A program made the translations under genes and the position numbers. Shown one piece after another: positions 6,438 through 8,734 of a stretch of DNA of 8,734 nucleotides. The notes under the pieces were generated by a model. It made no database searches, was not told the origin of the DNA, and saw only the letters and a program-made list of their open reading frames with translations. The stretch is from Bacteroidales bacterium (lineage in GTDB: Bacteria; Bacteroidota; Bacteroidia; Bacteroidales; UBA7960), in contig PWHO01000235.1 in NCBI GenBank assembly GCA_003555385.1, positions 1 through 8,734 of the forward strand. The letters are read 5' to 3'. The first letter of the stretch is position 1, and the number at the start of each line of letters is the position of its first letter.

Positions 6438-8579
6438 ATGAGTACACAAATTGGTATCCAGAAGAAAATTGACCTGGGTGACGGAAAAGTGATCACCCTC
6501 GAAACAGGAAAACTTGCAAAACAAGCCGACGGCTCCGTTGTGGTGCGCATGGGTGACACCATGCTACTGGCCACCGTGGTTGCCAGATCAGAGGTGAAAG
6601 AGGGACAATCATTCCTCCCCCTCTCAGTCGATTACCAGGAAAAGTATGCCGCTGCCGGACGTTTTCCGGGAGGCTTTTTCAAGCGTGAAGCCCGGCCCTC
6701 AGAGCATGAAATTTTGATATCGCGCCTGGTTGACAGGGCGCTCCGTCCCATGTTCCCGGACTTTTACCAGGCAGAAACCCAGGTATTGATATCGCTGATA
6801 TCAGCCGGGAAGGATACACTCCCGGATGCATTGGCAGGACTGGCCGCTTCTGCAGCCCTCTCGGTATCCGACATCCCCTTTGACGGCCCGATCTCAGAGG
6901 TTAGGGTCGCACGCATCGGCAATGAATTTGTCGTAAATCCTGGCATTACAGAGCTGGAATCGGCAGATATCAATATGATCATCGCCGGTACCCTGGACAA
7001 TATCGTAATGGTGGAAGGTGAAATGCAAGAGGTTTCTGAACAGGAGATGCTCGAGGCCATCAAAAAAGGACATGAAGCCATCAAACTTCAGTGCCAGGCT
7101 CAGATAGACCTGGCCAAAGAAGTATCCAAATCACAACCCAAGCGTGAATATCCGCCGGTTGAAACAGATGAGGAACTCTACACCCAAATGAAAGAAGAGC
7201 TTTACCAAAAGCTCTATGATGTGACGGCACAAATCATTACTGACAAAAAAGAGCGCAGGAATGCCTATGACGAAGTGCTGACCACGTTTAAAGAGAGTCT
7301 TCCCGAAGAGATACAGGAAGAAAAAGCCGGCCTCATCAAATCTTATTATGGTGAAATCCAGAAAAACGCCATTCGCAATTTCGTGTTGGAAAAGCAGACA
7401 CGAATCGACGGACGCAAACCGAATGAAATACGCCCCATATGGACAGAAGTGGATTACCTGCCTGCGGCTCATGGATCAGCCATTTTTACCCGCGGGGAAA
7501 CACAGTCACTGACCACCGTTACACTGGGGACCAAACTGGATGAACAAACTATTGATGGTGCCGTTATTGAAGGGAAAAGTAAATTTTTGCTCCACTACAA
7601 TTTTCCGCCGTTTTGCACGGGTGAGGTAAAAATGATGCGTTTCACCAGCCGTCGCGAGATCGGACACGGAAATTTGGCCATGCGCGCACTTCGGCCTATT
7701 TTGCCCGACGGCAATGACAACCCTTATACCATCCGCTTGGTATCTGACATTCTTGAATCCAACGGCTCCTCTTCCATGGCCACCGTCTGTGCGGGCACCA
7801 TGGCATTAATGGACGCCGGTATCAAAATCAACAAACCCGTATCAGGCATCGCCATGGGAATGATTGCCGACCCGGAAACAGGGAAGTATTCGGTATTGTC
7901 GGATATATTAGGTGACGAAGATCACCTTGGTGACATGGACTTTAAAGTGACCGGGACAACCGATGGGATTACCGCATGTCAGATGGATATAAAAATCGAC
8001 GGACTGCGTTACGAGGTGCTGGAAGAAGCATTGGCCCAGGCAAAAGAGGGCAGGGTGCATATTCTGCAGGAAATGGCAAAAACCATCGCAGGCCCCCGGA
8101 CTGATTACAAATCTCATGTTCCACGCATTGTCAAACTCACCGTACCCAAAGAGTTTATCGGTGCCATCATTGGCCCTGGAGGAAAAGTCATCCAGGAACT
8201 GCAGAAAGAAAGTGGAAGTACCATTGTCATTGAAGAAGTCGGAGATTATGGTGTAGTGGACATTGTTTCAGAAGACAAGAACTCCATCGATTATGTGGTA
8301 GACCGGATCAAAGGCATCATTGCCGTACCGGAGATCGGACAGGTTTACCAGGGAACCGTCAAAAGCGTTGTACCCTTTGGAATGTTCATAGAGATCCTTC
8401 CCGGCAAAGAAGGTCTGCTCCATATCAGTGAGATAGAGTGGAGAAGGCTGGAAAAAGTAGAAGACGGTGGATTTAAAGCAGGAGATGAGATAGAGGTAAA
8501 ATTGCTTGACGTAGACAAAAAGACAGGCAAGCTGAAACTATCGCGTAAAGCCCTGCTGCCGAGGGAAGATAAACGTTAA
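6438..8579 (+). CDS. pnp: Polyribonucleotide nucleotidyltransferase (polynucleotide phosphorylase)
   Basis: PNPase degrades RNA 3' to 5' using phosphate and releases nucleoside diphosphates; it is a trimeric ring central to mRNA turnover. At 713 residues it matches the family (E. coli 711). Domains in order: first RNase PH core (about 10-140) with the RNA-contacting loop FFKR at 80-83; helical domain (about 145-310); second, catalytic RNase PH core (about 320-545) with RREIGHG, phosphate-binding SNGSSSM (serines 444-446) and GDEDHLGDMDFKV, whose D495, D501 and K503 correspond to E. coli D486, D492 and K494; KH domain with IIGPGGK (GPGG 579-582); S1 domain from about 635 (GQVYQGTVKSVVPFGMF). 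The catalytic set is complete. The frame stays open upstream to a TTG at 6402, but ATG 6438 starts the conserved protein. The purine-rich run AAGAAGAAAGA lies about 10-20 nt upstream, too distant for a classic ribosome site. Confidence 0.98.
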   Translation: MSTQIGIQKKIDLGDGKVITLETGKLAKQADGSVVVRMGDTMLLATVVARSEVKEGQSFLPLSVDYQEKYAAAGRFPGGFFKREARPSEHEILISRLVDRALRPMFPDFYQAETQVLISLISAGKDTLPDALAGLAASAALSVSDIPFDGPISEVRVARIGNEFVVNPGITELESADINMIIAGTLDNIVMVEGEMQEVSEQEMLEAIKKGHEAIKLQCQAQIDLAKEVSKSQPKREYPPVETDEELYTQMKEELYQKLYDVTAQIITDKKERRNAYDEVLTTFKESLPEEIQEEKAGLIKSYYGEIQKNAIRNFVLEKQTRIDGRKPNEIRPIWTEVDYLPAAHGSAIFTRGETQSLTTVTLGTKLDEQTIDGAVIEGKSKFLLHYNFPPFCTGEVKMMRFTSRREIGHGNLAMRALRPILPDGNDNPYTIRLVSDILESNGSSSMATVCAGTMALMDAGIKINKPVSGIAMGMIADPETGKYSVLSDILGDEDHLGDMDFKVTGTTDGITACQMDIKIDGLRYEVLEEALAQAKEGRVHILQEMAKTIAGPRTDYKSHVPRIVKLTVPKEFIGAIIGPGGKVIQELQKESGSTIVIEEVGDYGVVDIVSEDKNSIDYVVDRIKGIIAVPEIGQVYQGTVKSVVPFGMFIEILPGKEGLLHISEIEWRRLEKVEDGGFKAGDEIEVKLLDVDKKTGKLKLSRKALLPREDKR

Positions 8580-8598
8580 GGTTTTTCCTCTTTTTTTT
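8561..8598 (+). terminator. Probable rho-independent terminator overlapping the end of pnp
   Basis: GAGGGAAGA (8561-8569) can pair with TTTTTCCTC (8582-8590) over nine contiguous positions, including two G-U wobbles, around a 12-nt loop that contains the pnp stop codon. Eight T residues (8591-8598) follow directly. The stem is A-U-rich and weaker than the one after rpsO, so termination may be partial and some transcripts may continue into rpoD. The left arm encodes the last residues of PNPase. Confidence 0.55.
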
Positions 8599-8599
8599 C

Positions 8600-8631
8600 T
8601 TGCGGCGTTAAAGGATTATAGGGTATATTTA
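8600..8631 (+). promoter_or_regulatory. Tentative promoter for rpoD
   Basis: TTG at 8600-8602 and TATATTTA at 8624-8631 lie 21 bp apart and fit the Bacteroidota -33/-7 pattern (TTTG / TAnnTTTG) with one mismatch in each element. The position between the pnp terminator and the rpoD ATG is sensible and would leave a leader of about 20 nt. Both elements are degenerate, so this is only a candidate. Confidence 0.4.
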
Positions 8632-8656
8632 CACCCATCATCTATCGGTTAAGTCT

Positions 8657-8734
8657 ATGAGACAATTAAAAATAGTCAAACAGGTTACCAACCGGGATAC
8701 CGCGTCGCTTGATAAATATTTACAGGAAATTGCC
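8657..8734 (+). CDS. rpoD: Primary RNA polymerase sigma factor, N-terminus (3' truncated by window edge)
   Basis: The primary sigma-70 factor directs core RNA polymerase to housekeeping promoters. Only 26 codons are inside the window, ending in frame at the last base. They read MRQLKIVKQVTNRDTASLDK then YLQEIA. This is the characteristic start of Bacteroidota RpoD/SigA, in which region 1.1 is missing and region 1.2 (SLDKYLQEI) begins almost at once. The ATG has no Shine-Dalgarno motif. Position directly after pnp supports the call, since pnp-rpoD adjacency recurs in this phylum as I recall it. A paralogous short group 2 sigma factor could share this start, but the match to the primary factor is close. 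Confidence 0.9.
   Translation, partial: MRQLKIVKQVTNRDTASLDKYLQEIA

Noticed and set aside
7131..7472. A 113-codon minus-strand open frame inside pnp with several hydrophobic Phe-rich stretches that could pass for membrane segments.
   Set aside because: Phe-rich runs are what the reverse strand of Lys/Glu-rich coding sequence (GAA/AAA codons) produces, and that is the composition of PNPase here. There is no independent evidence for a gene.

Overview
The window looks like a chromosomal housekeeping segment from a member of the Bacteroidota. Four things point there. The sigma factor at the right edge begins MRQLKIVKQVTNRDTASLDK, the typical N-terminus of Bacteroidota RpoD, which lacks region 1.1. 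The promoter before rpsO fits the Bacteroidota TTTG / TAnnTTTG consensus. No gene start has a convincing Shine-Dalgarno sequence. The order rpsO-pnp-rpoD is, from memory, common in this phylum. Base composition is balanced (roughly half G+C) and even across the window. I see no insertion sequence, tRNA, rRNA, CRISPR array, phage gene or sign of recent transfer. All six genes plus the rpoD start lie on the + strand.

Left block (1-5942): the end of argG, then argH, carA and carB, packed with 4-nt and 8-nt overlaps and a 3-nt gap. This is almost certainly one transcript with translational coupling. CarA and CarB form the glutamine-dependent carbamoyl-phosphate synthetase, whose product feeds the carbamoylation step of arginine synthesis and also pyrimidine synthesis. 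ArgG and ArgH carry out the last two steps from citrulline to arginine. The transcarbamylase and the earlier arginine genes are not in view and may lie upstream. CarB is the least routine gene: both halves and its C-terminal regulatory domain read more like eukaryotic CPS1/CAD than like E. coli CarB.

Middle and right block (5943-8734): a 127-bp spacer carries a promoter for rpsO (ribosomal protein uS15). A near-perfect intrinsic terminator separates rpsO from pnp (polynucleotide phosphorylase). A second, weaker terminator-like hairpin overlaps the pnp stop codon. A short spacer with a tentative promoter then leads into rpoD, of which only the first 26 codons are present. The rpsO-terminator-pnp layout resembles that of enterobacteria.

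I found no convincing undescribed system here. The observations worth following up are the CPS1-like CarB, the question of how pnp is transcribed past the terminator, and a palindrome at the predicted rpsO transcription start. No spacer is longer than 300 bases.
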